Positions 35,355 through 46,643 of a stretch of 64,000 bases of DNA are shown piece after piece. A program made the position numbers and the translations under genes. Origin of the DNA: Polytrichum commune (Eukaryota > Streptophyta > Polytrichopsida > Polytrichales > Polytrichaceae); the NCBI GenBank assembly GCA_950295325.1, contig OX485805.1:51980758-52044757 (forward strand). Reading direction: 5' to 3'. The notes under the pieces are model-generated. The model ran no database searches. It was not told where the DNA came from and saw nothing but the letters and a program-made list of their open reading frames with translations. The stretch's first letter is position 1, and each line of letters starts with the position of its first letter.

Positions 35355-36347
35355 CTCGGGGAGTTCACTAGACATATATATATGTATACACGTGCGTGAC
35401 AAGGGTATTTATTCAAGGGGTATTTAATTATCCATCCTTAATTTTTTGTACCGTATTATTATATAATTATATAATTTATTGTTTTTTAAATGACCCTATA
35501 ATTACTTTTAAATTTTATGAAGCTCTAATTTTAAGCCAGGTATGTTCATTATAAATATTTGATTTTGCTCCAAAGGGTTTAAGAGTATTCAAAGTACCAA
35601 GTCACCAAAATCCAAGGCACAACAAGGTTTTACATTAAAAGTGTTCATAAACAGTTTCAAACAACAAAATTAGCCCATGTTTCTCAATCAAGTTACACGC
35701 ACAATTAAACACAATGGTACTGAGTGTAAAAAAAACAATTAAAACACCAACAACAAAGCAAGCAAAAATAAGATCCATGCAATAATGTAGAAGGGTATAG
35801 AGTTATTACTACAACATCTTGCTTGAAGCAGACAGACACAAGACCAACCAAAACTCCTCTAATTTATCTTGAGAAATTGTTTCTAGTTTTTAAAATCCTA
35901 GCAAAACTGTTCATAGCAAATGAAAGATGTCATGTTCATCTTGCAAAACAATTCCTAGCTTTTAAGAACACTAGTATATAACCAACAAATAATGCATGCC
36001 TTTAATCCTAAACACAGGAATCCGTCATCCGCCCTCATCAATCTTTCATCCCATTTTTTCAACTGAATCGACGTAGTTTTTCATCCAAAATCTTTCCACC
36101 TCTTAACACAAAGGACACCCTATTTCAAAAAACCTAGGATCCTTAAATCCTACGGTATATTTTTAAAAATATTTTAAAAATATGCGTTATTTGTATCAAG
36201 CCTATATTATTTATAATACAAAGTTTATCATACATACTCACCTATATTACTTCTAAGAAAATTCTAAGTTTTTCCTTTTGTGAATATAAATTACCCTATA
36301 TTTTCCCGCACGTTGTTTTCTAATATTATATCAGTGAACTCCCCAAG
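35355..36347. mobile_element. non-autonomous DNA transposon (8-bp TSD, hAT-like) nested in Copia
   Basis: A 993-bp AT-rich insert without coding capacity. Its ends are CTCGGGGAGTTCACT and the inverse of CTTGGGGAGTTCACT, giving 14 of 15 matching terminal positions. A perfect 8-bp duplication (AGCCTATA) flanks it. Duplication length points to hAT or a related superfamily, although the termini lack the usual CAGGG start. It entered the Copia integrase gene, so it is younger than that element. Confidence 0.85.
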
Positions 36348-36355
36348 AGCCTATA

Positions 36356-37510
36356 TGCCTTCATTTCTTTGCAATATCCAAAAAACACACATTTGATTCC
36401 TTTCGCATCAAGCTTGCCCCTCCTCTCGTCCGGAACCATTGCATATGCAATGATTTTTGCTACACACATGTGTGCAATTCAAGGCTTTTTCCCACTCTCC
36501 AATTCTTCAGGTGTAACGGAGGACAAGGCCTTGGTTGGACATCAGGTTAGGGTATAAATCGCATTTTCCACCGCTTTCGTCCAAAACAATTTCTTGGGCT
36601 TTAGAGCTCCAAGCATATTCTTTGTCATTATGACAATGGTCCGATTTGCAAACTCCACTCGTCTAATAACTTGAGGCGTGCCCTCAATGCCGTATGCCAT
36701 CTTTCGAAATGGAATCCCCTCTGCTTATCTACCGAAACTCCGTGATTTCATGCTCCGATTGCATTTCTACAAATGCTTGGAACTCCTTAAACCTCTCAAA
36801 CTACTTTCTTTTGGATTTCATGATGTAAATTCGCACCTTCCTCAAAAAATCATTAATGAAAGTAACAAAATATTGCCCCTCTCACATATGTGTTCTTCAT
36901 TGGGCCACAAACACCCGAATGCACAATCTCCATGGGTTTTTGTTGTTTGCCCCTCCATATCATTGCCCAACTTTACCACATATTGCTTACATTTTGTGCA
37001 TACTTCGCAAACAAAAGTAGCGGTGGGACAACATGATTTACCTAGGTTTATGCCCACCACCATGCTCTAGAGTGCATAAATGCTCCTCAGTGTCCTCACA
37101 TTCAAAAGTATGGGTCGGCAGTGCCAAAGCTCTATCATACGGCCTCCTGCATGTGAATGCACGAAATTGGCCACATCCACTTCACATATCTCCATGAAGG
37201 TCATTTGATATAAAATACCTTTATGTTGAGCTATTGCAACCACGTCGCCATTCACACCTTTCACAGTACATTTGTTTATATGAAATCGCATATTCAACCC
37301 GTTTGACAAAAGTATGCTCAATGAGAGCAAGTTGGCTTGTAACTTGAATACATGAAGCACAATGATAAACCTTATTCTGATAGCTTTGGCCACCCTATCA
37401 TCACCCAAACCCACATTGCATGAATACGGCCCTATGCAAAGTCATATGTTTTGCGGTTCCCAAATTCATGATCCATTTGCAAACATTCTTCAAATACACT
37501 TCATATTGCA
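36356..37510 (-). pseudogene. Copia protease remnant, GAG-pre-integrase and integrase
   Basis: Read right to left. The protease motif is KWIMNLGTAKHMT near 37490-37455, where the active DSG has become NLG. The GAG-pre-integrase and zinc-finger part shows ELWHCRPILLNVRTLRSI and CEVCTKCKQ (37120-36980). The integrase core shows HGDCAFGCLWP and YFVTFINDF. The product would integrate cDNA into the genome, but stops occur throughout. AYR at 36350 is the last codon group before the nested transposon. Confidence 0.75.
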
Positions 37511-37559
37511 TTACAAATGCAAATCCGTCATGTCCTTTGTATTTTTGGCATTCTCCCTC

Positions 37560-38260
37560 TCCTTGTTATTTGCTTTCTAGCAAAATCATGCAATGTGGTC
37601 CAATTCAGCTCAATTGTATTATGCCCTTACGCCTTGCCATGAAGTTGGATCACCCATGTTTCTTTAATACAACACCATTGCCGTGTCTTCGCCTTGAGGT
37701 TCATTCTCCTTGCGCTTCAATATCTCGTGCATCAAACATGTCACTACGTATTCTATCATCAACTTCTTCATCGGCATCCTCTTAAAAACGGTGATCAAGT
37801 ATTGGTACAACGATGGTAAGCTCTCAAACAAAGTCATGACGATGTTTTCCTCTCATATATGTACCTCCAAACACGCAAACTGATCTGCAAGCACTTTAAC
37901 CTTGTTGACATGGTCCAATACGTCACCGCCCTCTTGCATCTTGCATGTGAAGAATTTGCGACGAACGAAGAGGATGTTAGATAAACTCCTCGTCTCGTAG
38001 ATGTTGCAAGGGGTCTTTCACGCATCTACTAGACCTTTGCAACTCTTGATGTGCACAAGTTGGTTTTCTGCCAAGTTGAGGCCAATGATGCACATAGCCT
38101 TCTTGACACATCTTTGATACTCATTCAACACTTTGGGATTTGTGTTGGAAGGTGAAGTATTTTTGGATCCGTTTATAATATCCCAAAAGTCCATAGATGC
38201 CAAAATTATCTCCATTTTGAACTTCCAAAGGTTAAAATTCTCTCTCTGATACTTGTCCAT
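37560..38260 (-). pseudogene. Copia gag (UBN2-type), broken
   Basis: The N-terminus reads MDKYQRENFNLWKFKMEII, then LASMDFWDIINGS, a typical Copia gag start. It continues through VKVLADQFACLEVHI, LFESLPSLYQYLITVFKRMP and a decayed zinc knuckle (DHIARFC) near 37595. Stops lie near 38018, in the 37800s and beyond. The protein would form the virus-like particle of the retroelement. Confidence 0.8.
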
Positions 38261-38289
38261 GACTCTAGCCCTTTTGCTCTACACATATG

Positions 38290-39545
38290 TCATCTTATCT
38301 TCAAAGAATACCTTTGTAGGCTCACAAGTTCCAAATCAAATTCTCTTCACCTCAAAAAAATCTTATGACACTCAAATCACTTAAATAAGATGTCCTTCAC
38401 CCCAAATATGCCTTATACTCTCAAAAACCTTAAGTTAGATCTTCTATACCTCAAGAGAAGTCTTAAGACACTCAAATCATTCAAACAAGATTTTTTTACC
38501 TCAAATGTGCCTTACACTCTCAAATACATCAAGTTAGATCCTCTACACCTCAAAGTAAGTGTTAAGACACGAAATTATTTAATTAACATCATCTTCACTT
38601 CAAATAATTAGTTCATGCTTCAAATGTTCTTTCCAACACTCTAGTTACTAGCACACTCGAATATACTCTTCTTGAGCTTCTACTAGTCTATATTTCAAGG
38701 TAGCTTTTAAATATTCAAATAACCAAGTCAAATCAGTTTAACTCCAAATGAACCCTCTTACCTTCAAACTTTGTGGTTTCACTCCAATCATTCAAATAAG
38801 GTTCATTTTTACTAGAAAATGCTCTTGTGGTATCAAATGGGTTTTTGGACTCTCAAATCACTCAAGTCAAATCTAATTCACAATAAATAAGAGCTTTTGC
38901 TCTCATATATGCCCTAGAATTATCAAATCACTCAAGTAAGATCTTCTTCACCTCAAATGAAACCACTTCCTCTCCAAAGTGCCTAAAGACATTCTAATCA
39001 CTCAAGACAAATCTCTCATATCTCAAATGAGTTCACTTGCTCTCAAATGTGTGTTAGGACTTTTAATCACTCAAGTTAGATTTTGTTTCACTCAAATGAA
39101 TGCATTTTTTCTCAAATGTGTCAATTGCACTCTCCAATCACTCAAGTTAGATGCTCTTGATCTCAAATCACGTTTAATGCACTTACATAAGCTTTTCCAC
39201 ACTCAAGGTACTCACACAACACTTCCTTCAACTCAAAACACCTTGAATGGATTCAAACAAGATTTTCAACACTCAAGCCTTAAATAAGCCATTAAACACT
39301 CAAAGCACTTAGGTTATATGTTTTTGAAGTCTACATTCCTCCAAACCTCTCAAATAAGCTTTTCAACATTCAAGCCTTTCAAGTCATGTACTCTTGGAGT
39401 CTAAATACCTTCAAAGCTCTTAAATAAGCCCTTAAATGCTTAAGACACTTCAATCAAATGTTTTTGAAGTCTAAACACCTCCAAACCTCTCAAATAAGCT
39501 TCTCAACACTCAAGACACTCAAGTCACATGCTCTTGCAACAAACA
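38290..39545 (-). repeat. degenerate tandem array in the Copia leader
   Basis: Upstream of gag, on the plus strand, blocks such as ACCTCAAATGTGCC, CACTCAAATCA and AAGTTAGAT recur more than fifteen times at about 50-bp spacing, with some ~100-bp higher-order copies (around 38368 and 38469). Leader repeats this long are unusual for Copia and make up about a fifth of the element. Confidence 0.75.
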
Positions 39546-39557
39546 TACATTCAAACC

Positions 39558-39586
39558 AAAAAAAAAAAAAAAAAAAAAAAAAAAAC
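39558..39586 (+). repeat. poly(A) run inside the Copia leader
   Basis: About 29 consecutive A on the plus strand. It is not at a mobile-element end that I can identify. Confidence 0.9.
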
Positions 39587-39721
39587 ACTTACAACAACCA
39601 AATGCACCATCGGACACCTTCAATGCTTCAAAGCTCCAAAGCGCCAAGCCCTCAAGATTCACTCCGCAACCTCAAAGCAATCAATATGCACTTCACTTGG
39701 ATGCGTGGGCCCATAACCTAT

Positions 39722-40045
39722 TGGAAGTCAATAAGACTAGAGATGAGATTGCACAAGCATATACACATACATGAAGGCATATGAACAATGCTTGGAGTCA
39801 AATGGTCTCACGCTCTCCTTGCTTTGCCTTTTATTGTTTTTCTTCTTTTTCTTGGTTTACACAAACAATATGGGATAACTCTTATCCCTCTTGGACAAGT
39901 GTTGTGGCCTTATTCTAACCTTATTGTCTCTCATGCCTCTTTCTTTACATTTCTATTGACTATGAACAATCTAATGCTCTACCTTCTACAATTCCCTCTA
40001 GTACTACATTTATATAACTACAAGCAATCTAATGCTCCACCTTTA
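39722..40045 (-). repeat. Copia 5' LTR
   Basis: 324 bp, aligning along its length with 34496-34827. On the minus strand it ends ATTGACTTCCA. The adjacent internal bases TAGGTTATGGGCCCACG are where the primer-binding site should be; they are only loosely like the initiator-Met tRNA complement. Confidence 0.85.
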
Positions 40046-41516
40046 GCATATTCACACCTACTTAAACTCTTGAAACATAGTATGTAGCATATTTGCTACA
40101 TGGAATGTGCTAGCATTGTGGTAAACGGATTTTTCATATTAAACTTTAAACCCTAAACCCTCCTAATCAACTTTCATTTGTTGTTTTGGGGATGACAAAG
40201 GCATTTATTATGTACAAATTTCATTTTATTATGTATTCCCTAATACCATGGTTAGAGGATACTAGTGCACTAGTGGGCTTATTCCCACATATGTTTTCAC
40301 CATCACCATTCACAAATTCTTGCTCATCGCTCATTACTCATTGCTCACCACTCAAACGATAGCACTCCCTGATTTGAAAGGTGGTGTAATCTTTAAGCAA
40401 TACCTAGTCTTGATCTACCCATCCTAAATATTAGTAGCTATGTAGTTGCCATGTTATGGCCTTGAGATCTACATTTCTATCTCTAACTTCATGCAACCCT
40501 AGTTAGACGCTTTTTTTTACTACCATGTCACACAACTTAATCATTGTAATATACACACAACCATAATGATCCCATAAGATGGTATGGTAGTCCTAAGCAT
40601 CAACCATAATTGCAAAAATGCTACTAATAAGAAAATGCCTTAGATATCATTTCATCACACATATACTACACATGCAACTCAAAACGTCTTTCAAGGATAT
40701 TGATCCTCTGTCACAATCATCCTCAACATATGCATCAACTAAGAGCTAAGAGATTAGTTGCATTACATGGAGCAAGAACAAAAAATAGTAAGCAAAAATG
40801 AGCTAGAGCTCGAAAGTCCTTAGCCTATACTTATGGAGTAAAACCCTTAACCTAAACTAACCCTAGCTCTAAATGGAAGTTACTGCAGTAACTCAAATAA
40901 TATTTTATTCTAGTCCTAGTTGTATTGGGCCTTCTTATCGACCCGTTCTTTCATATTGTTTTTTTTATTTTATTAACCTGGAGTACCTAGTTTGTTGCAA
41001 TAGTGGTAGCTACTATCACTATTGGATTTTCCTTACCAAGTCGTATTCTCCCTTGGGGATCTAGGGATTCCCCCAGTAATAATATTGCCCATACAGTACT
41101 TTGTAATTACCGGTACGGCCTCCCTACTAGCATTGCCTCGTTGCTCTCTATCCTACCCCAATAAGTTTAGATGACGTTAGCTTACGATTACCTTATTGGT
41201 TGTTGGTATCATCCATTAATTACAGTACAAATACAGTGACAATCATAAACAATTTAAGGGTTATTCTAATGTGATTAATGTCTCCTAAACTTCCCTAGTA
41301 GGGTCATGTGTTATTGGTATTTCACTCTTAGTCATCCTTGTTTGTATCATAATTGATTTGTACATTCTCCACTAGTGAACTCTATTTGCTTTCGTCTTTA
41401 CTACCATTCTCATTCCCTTAAGAACCAAATCAAAAGCAACAATACATGTACCTCTTCTCTTGCACTCAAGGTCCATCCTTTTATCAAGGTTCTACCTCCC
41501 TATAGTTGAGCGAATG
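40046..41516. other. stretch without recognisable genes
   Basis: About 1.5 kb, AT-rich, with no domain, repeat structure or transposon terminus that I can support. Confidence 0.45.
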
Positions 41517-41703
41517 TTTTTTTTTTGGATTGAGACAGAAGACCGACATGTCAATGCCAAAGCACAGGAGGCAGTTGACCACCTGGCAAGTTTTCCGTCA
41601 AGTAGAGAGGAGATTTCACAGCCGGGATTCGAACTGCCAACCTCTTCCTTGAGATTTGGGTATCTCTCCACCATCATCCAGTAGTTTAAGGTCATCTCGG
41701 ACC
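41517..41703 (-). mobile_element. tRNA-derived SINE
   Basis: On the minus strand a pol III B-box-like sequence (GGCAGTTCGAATCCCGGC, 41638-41621) lies about 70 bp from the 5' end. The body follows (CTACTTGACGGAAAACTTGC, then TGTCGGTCTTCTGTCTCAAT), and a poly(A) tail ends it (T-run at 41517-41526 on plus). The arrangement and length fit plant SINEs, possibly the Au type by memory of its 3' part. No target duplication was identified. A functional tRNA is excluded because the acceptor stem does not pair. Confidence 0.6.
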
Positions 41704-41863
41704 AAGCAACAACAACAACAAATGTATTGTCCTGAACATCCTTATGATGACATCCAATTTATTTTATTTTATTTTTTGCAGTTATTGTATCTTGATCTAG
41801 TTTGACCTTCTGAGGTATTTTTGTAAGATACTCCACTGCCAAATCAACCTCCCAACCTATGTC

Positions 41864-42098
41864 CAGGGAGAACCGGCGGTTAGTTACAGATGAACCGGTT
41901 GAGTTTGAGAAATAACCGGTTGCCAGTTGCCAGTTGAAGTTGAAGACTTCAGGAGAAATACTGATCATTTTAGAGGAATTTATAACATAATATATCCCAA
42001 ATGAATAAAGAAAAAACAGAAGATGTCAACATGTAACCGGCTGGATTTAGAATCACTAGGATCTTGACCAACTATGCCCAAAAACTTCCCAAACACTG
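41864..42098 (+). mobile_element. small hAT-like MITE (family C), copy 1
   Basis: 235 bp, starting CAGGGAGAACCGGCGGTTAG and ending TTCCCAAACACTG. It is the reverse complement of 56357-56593 over its full length, including GATGTCAACATGTAACCGGC. Its flanking octamers do not match, so boundaries rest on the other copy. Confidence 0.65.
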
Positions 42099-42989
42099 CT
42101 CCTAACTCTTTCTGAACTTGGTTCTTACATACTATTACACTAAACCCATATGTGAAATCCCTCACACACACATACACACACACTCCAATTAAAACCATTC
42201 CAATACAAGTACCATTTAGTCAAGGTAACTCAAGAAGACTACACCGTTTATGGTATTTAGTGTTATGCACTCTATTTGTGAAGGGCCTAAACTAGATGCC
42301 CAAAGGTCTCAAAGTGTCACGCCCAATAATTGCCAACATGATTCAATTCGTCAACAAAAGCAACTTCTTTAAGTGAAGAAAATATATGCATTATGACATT
42401 CATTATGCACATTGGGATATGTTAGATGATAGTCTAGTATGTTAGTATGCAAGAGGAAGATATTCTTGAGCACACTAATGGCAAGTGTCATTTGTGTACA
42501 CTTTAGCAACTTATAGACCATCGTGTAACAAAGGTAGGCGCCTTTTAACATTATTGAACATACCTATGCCAAGATATTAGTAGGCGCACTTGAACGCCAA
42601 GTGTCATGAGTTTATACTTATGATGAAGTTGTTAATCATTAATATAAACTAGCATACAGCTCAAAATAGGGTAAGTGATGCTATTATGCATTTGACACTA
42701 AATACCTTAAATGATGTACTTCAAAATTGGTCACCATAACAATGTTCCTCCTCCTCTTAAATCCTCTCTAGAACCAAGTCTCTATTCCTATTTCTTCATT
42801 CCTAACCACTCCTTAAAATTGTAGTCCCTTTTCAATGGAACCTTTCATCCTTTCCTTATCTACTCCCCTACCTCTACTCCTTATCTATTTATTGTTACCA
42901 TCATCTTACCGCCATGAGAATATTGATTATACCATTGACAACATTGGGTAAATATTAGTCATATTTATGAACATAAAAAATTATGTCTC
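42099..42989. other. stretch without recognisable genes
   Basis: About 0.9 kb of AT-rich sequence; nothing supported. Confidence 0.45.
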
Positions 42990-43492
42990 GGTATTACTAA
43001 CAACCCATAATATTAAGTAGCAATGATAGGAGGGTACCCTTTGAGTACCCACAAATTTACCTCAACAAGAAGGGAAAAGCTTGCAAAGCAAGGGTGAAAG
43101 GATGGATAATTAATCAAATATAGAAGTTGAAAAAGGTATCAAAGAGTTTTCCAATGCAGGTGTTGGGAGACTTTTCCAAAAAGTGCAACTACCTTTTTGA
43201 CCTCACCAACTTTCCCGTTTGCTTTATAGTTATTTAGATTTGTTTAGATTGTGATTTACCTTAGATTAGAAGCTTTACCACTACTTTGGCATTAGTTTTG
43301 TCCTAGAAACCGACATAATTAATTATAAGTATTAAAAGTATCTACCCAAATAGATTAAAAATAGCCTAAGTAAAACTCAAACTTACTGTTACCTTTGCTC
43401 TTGAAAGAGCATCAAACCGGCACGCGACGGTTTGATGCCCTTTTGAGAAGGTCAATATGGGCTTGCTACTTAATGTTATGCCAACTATTACC
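42990..43492. mobile_element. MITE-like element with ~33-bp terminal inverted repeats
   Basis: The left end (GGTATTACTAACAA, then ATAATATTAAGTAGCAA) pairs with the reverse complement of the right end (GGTAATAGTTGGC, then ATAACATTAAGTAGCAA). The enclosed ~440 bp is non-coding and contains a strong hairpin at 43409-43438. No target duplication was recognised. Confidence 0.55.
43409..43438. repeat. perfect 11-bp stem, 8-nt loop hairpin
   Basis: GCATCAAACCG at 43409-43419 and CGGTTTGATGC at 43428-43438 enclose GCACGCGA. Weaker pairing extends outwards (CTCTTGAAAGA / CTTTTGAGAAG). The loop is GC-rich against an AT-rich background. Confidence 0.75.
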
Positions 43493-44439
43493 AAGTCACG
43501 TAAAACCAATTTGCTACTATCTATTATAAGTATAATCACTAACCTACAACATACTTATTGGTCCCAACTTAGTAATGGACCAAATCGTACTACTTTATGA
43601 AAGCTAGATTTTGTAACTTTTCACCTCTAACAATGATCTCAAAGGAGGCTACTCTCTATTTTCTATCTAGTGTCGGCTCTTGAATAATGTGCCATTGTAT
43701 TAGTGCCATGGCCAACCTTGATTAAAGATTTGTTATGAAATACACAACGCACTAAAAGAGATTGTTTTCCATATACATCATTGCATGGGCTTCCGCCACC
43801 ATTATTTGGCCACCACTCCTTGCACACGGTAAATATAAGTGACAAAGTGAACAATATGTTTCAAAATCTTAAGATGAAGAATCATGCCCTTGATGCTGCC
43901 ATTGCTTTAAATGAATAGATTTTCTAGTTTTTATTTGCGGTTAGGTGCGCTTTGGGTAATTTATACCCATCATAAGTTGTGAAATATAATGGTTTACAAA
44001 ATCCATGATTTCTCTTTGAACATAATTGTCTAACATGTTGAACTTTGAACTTTTCCTACTCTAATAAGTAGCTTCTTGACATTTAATTTTGCCACAATTC
44101 CATATTATCATAAATTAAAAATATAACCTTTTTCCAAAAAAAATGGCATGCAAGAGATTTAGTATTGTAGAGACCTCTAATTCAATGTCTTAAATTAATA
44201 TTAAATACATTATTGAAATCCAAAGCTACTACATTACACCACTTTGTTGGTCGATGCATGCGAGAATTGACATGGCGGGTTCAAAATTAATTATTTAAGT
44301 TGAGTTTGTGATGAAGTAGAAAGCATGTTGTTTACGACACTACACTCTATTGATCATTACCTACATACATTTCATGCTTAATTATCATTCAACTTTCTAT
44401 TTTTTAATAGCCATCATAAGGTATACGTGCCCAATTTGG

Positions 44440-44650
44440 TTGTTGATCTTAATTGGACACCTATATTTGAGTGGTGTGTGGTTAGGTGTGGATCTAAGAC
44501 TCGACAAGAATGAACAAGCTGAGTGGTCCAACAAGACACATGTTAGAAACAGATTACATTACGTGTTCAAAATTTGTTAACTATTCTTGGTTCAATAGTC
44601 AACCTAATTGGAGGAGCCTACACGATCGTTTTATGACTCCGGCACTTTTG
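44440..44650 (+). repeat. dispersed repeat with a conserved short reading frame, copy 1
   Basis: Resembles 62435-62640 and 63185-63330. In one frame the three copies read VNYSWFNSQPNWRSLHDRF, INHSRFNCQQNWEGMYDHL and INYSRFDIQHNWENFYDHL. Third-position changes (TTC/TTT, AAC/AAT, GAT/GAC) suggest a protein-coding ancestor. The family is not recognised. Confidence 0.5.
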
Positions 44651-45336
44651 ACTTTGAGAGATCATAGTAGCAACATGCAAGACCATAAATCATTATAAAT
44701 TGTTGCTAAAATCCCGTATCAAGGATGCGGATCCAAGAAGAATATAACTCTAGAATACAAGTTGAAAATCATGGCCAACATCAAAACTAATCATTTAAGA
44801 CACGTTTGCTTTAGCCATGCATATGAACGGGGTTTGCACACGAAATATGTTTATACAGACACCTATTTTTGTCAAGGTATAAGGTACACAAGTTCATTTA
44901 TGATAACTGCAATGATTATGCATAAGTGTGGTACATGTGTGATAATGGAGCAATTTTTCACAAGCCTAGATATGATATCACGACGTTTGACAAACAAATC
45001 ATAATTTATTTTTAAGTATTGAAATTACAATAGAATTGCAAAGGAACTTTTCTCTCCCAATCCATATTCACATTATAGATCAACCTCATGTCGAGCTCTT
45101 TGTGATAACTGGTAGACAACAACTTGAGTACAATCACTGTTTTTTTCAAGGAACCAATTTGTGCCCTTTTGACTTATTTTTTTCATCATGTTGAACTCCT
45201 CAATAACTATAACTCCTCTCTCACTTGATGACTACCTATTTCCAACATTCCAAATTAGAAAATGACGGCTACATGTGTGGAACGTCACAACTTTAGGGGA
45301 CTCTATGCATTAAGGTTTGGGTGTTTATCGGAAATG

Positions 45337-45397
45337 CATAACATTACTTAGCTTAGCATGGGTTTGAAGGGCCATGGCTAAGTTGAGTAATGTTTTG
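45337..45397. repeat. short hairpin, ~25-bp arms
   Basis: CATAACATTACTTAGCTTAG (arm 45337-45361) pairs with CTAAGTTGAGTAATGTTTTG (arm 45372-45397) around a 10-nt loop with few mismatches. The size is like a small-RNA precursor, but no microRNA family is recognised. Confidence 0.6.
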
Positions 45398-45945
45398 TGG
45401 GTATGTCTACCATATTCTTAAGATATGAATTGAACCTAAAATAGTGGTACTAAGGGTGAGTTTTCAGTAGGCCACTTGCCCACTAGATTCTAGATAATTA
45501 TGGGTTGGAGGTGTACGCATGTAGTTAAGCACAAGCCGCCATCCAACCACATTATGATGGTCCTCTAACATGTGGAGGGAGTGGACACATGCCACTAAAC
45601 TTCCATGCACCCACTAAAGAATCTCCAACCTACAAGTGCCAGTCAATGAAGGATTAAGACCCGTTGAAGACTCAAGAGAACCAATGTTGGTTTAGAAATC
45701 CATCCTTGATAACCATGAGAAGGAGGTTAGTAATTGGCACATATGAACCCTAACCCACCAATTTCCCTCTACATTTGGACAAGTTTGTCCTTATTCACAC
45801 TAGAATCTCGTGGGCGAGCAGCCTACACGGAAACTCATCCTAAGAGGGGCACTTACATTGCTATTCTATATAATGACCCAAAAATGCAGCTCATCGGTTT
45901 GCAATGAGGGCAGGTTCAACGACACAACAGTGTGCACTTTTGTGG

Positions 45946-45953
45946 CTCCCTAC
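45946..45953 (+). repeat. 8-bp target duplication CTCCCTAC (left)
   Basis: Identical to 46636-46643 on the other side of the hAT element. Confidence 0.9.
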
Positions 45954-46635
45954 TAGGGCTGATTTTTCACAAAGTTTTTGCCCATCCACGTCCAAAAACC
46001 TTGAATTGAAAGGCAAAAAAAATTGCAACCCGTCCCAAAACCGGTAATTTCTAAACCAACCCGTCCATGGAAAGGTTAAAGAAAAACAACCCATCCCAAA
46101 ACCGGTTTGAAAATGAAAATACCCGTCTCGCAAGAGGTATAAATAAGTCTCTTACAACGTTGGTAAAAAATTAGAAAAAAAAACAAAACGAAAAAAAACC
46201 GAAAGATGTCAACATGTGACTGGTTGCACTTGGAAACAATAGGATCTTGACAAATTATGCCTTCAATGTTCGTCAGTTATTTGTCTTTTGCTATCGATTC
46301 TCATCTTTCCGGTCCACCCCATTCTAAATTTTGTGGTTGATGAATTAATGTATGCAGGTGAATCAAGCACTTCAAGATTGATATTTTGATTGGGTATTAG
46401 TGGTTTGATTGCATTATGCTTATATTCACATGTCATATATGACATAATGTAATTGATATTTGTACCTTTTTTTTTGGAAATAATTATTTTTAAAATGTTA
46501 TTTTTAGAACCCGTCCAAAGTGAATTTGACACGTCCAAATACTGGTTCATTTTCTAAGAACCCGTCCATTGGAAATGTTATTTTTTATGAACATGTCCCT
46601 GGACATGTTAAGGACCTTGTGAAAAATCACCACTG
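45954..46635 (+). mobile_element. non-autonomous hAT element A
   Basis: 682 bp. The termini TAGGGCTGATTTTTCACAAA and, inverted, CAGTGGTGATTTTTCACAAG are hAT-like, and a perfect 8-bp duplication CTCCCTAC flanks them. Its outer ~230 bp on each side match element B (55256-56337), including AACCCGTCCCAAAACCGGTA. No transposase is encoded. Confidence 0.9.
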
Positions 46636-46643
46636 CTCCCTAC

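Larger units (their letters stand above)
34496..40045 (-). mobile_element. Copia LTR retrotransposon, reverse transcriptase missing
   Basis: Two long terminal repeats in direct orientation (34496-34827 and 39722-40045) enclose, read right to left, a repeat-rich leader, gag, a protease remnant, the GAG-pre-integrase and integrase zinc finger, and part of the integrase core. The polypurine tract AAAGTGGGAGTAT (minus strand) abuts the left LTR at 34828-34840. After integrase C-terminal sequence (near 35100) the frame runs almost directly to the 3' end, so reverse transcriptase and RNase H are deleted. A 993-bp DNA transposon is inserted at 35355-36347. The LTRs differ by roughly 15 percent by eye, so the insertion is old. 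Flanking 5-mers (TTTAT, GCATA) do not match. Confidence 0.85.
43493..45953. other. stretch without recognised genes; one dispersed repeat and one hairpin
   Basis: About 2.5 kb. It contains a member of a repeat family at about 44440-44650 and a small hairpin at 45337-45397. An 80-codon frame at 44762-45004 follows the repeat but has no known domain. Confidence 0.4.

Noticed and set aside
39458..39784. 108-codon frame with a poly-Lys run
   Set aside because: It is created by the poly(A) run in the Copia leader and LTR, antisense to the element.
34491..40050. Target duplication of the Copia element
   Set aside because: The 5-mers next to the two LTRs (TTTAT and GCATA) do not match, so none can be claimed.
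41621..41638. Possible functional tRNA (TTCGAATCCC)
   Set aside because: Only the B-box part fits; there is no paired acceptor stem or anticodon arm, and a SINE body with poly(A) tail follows.
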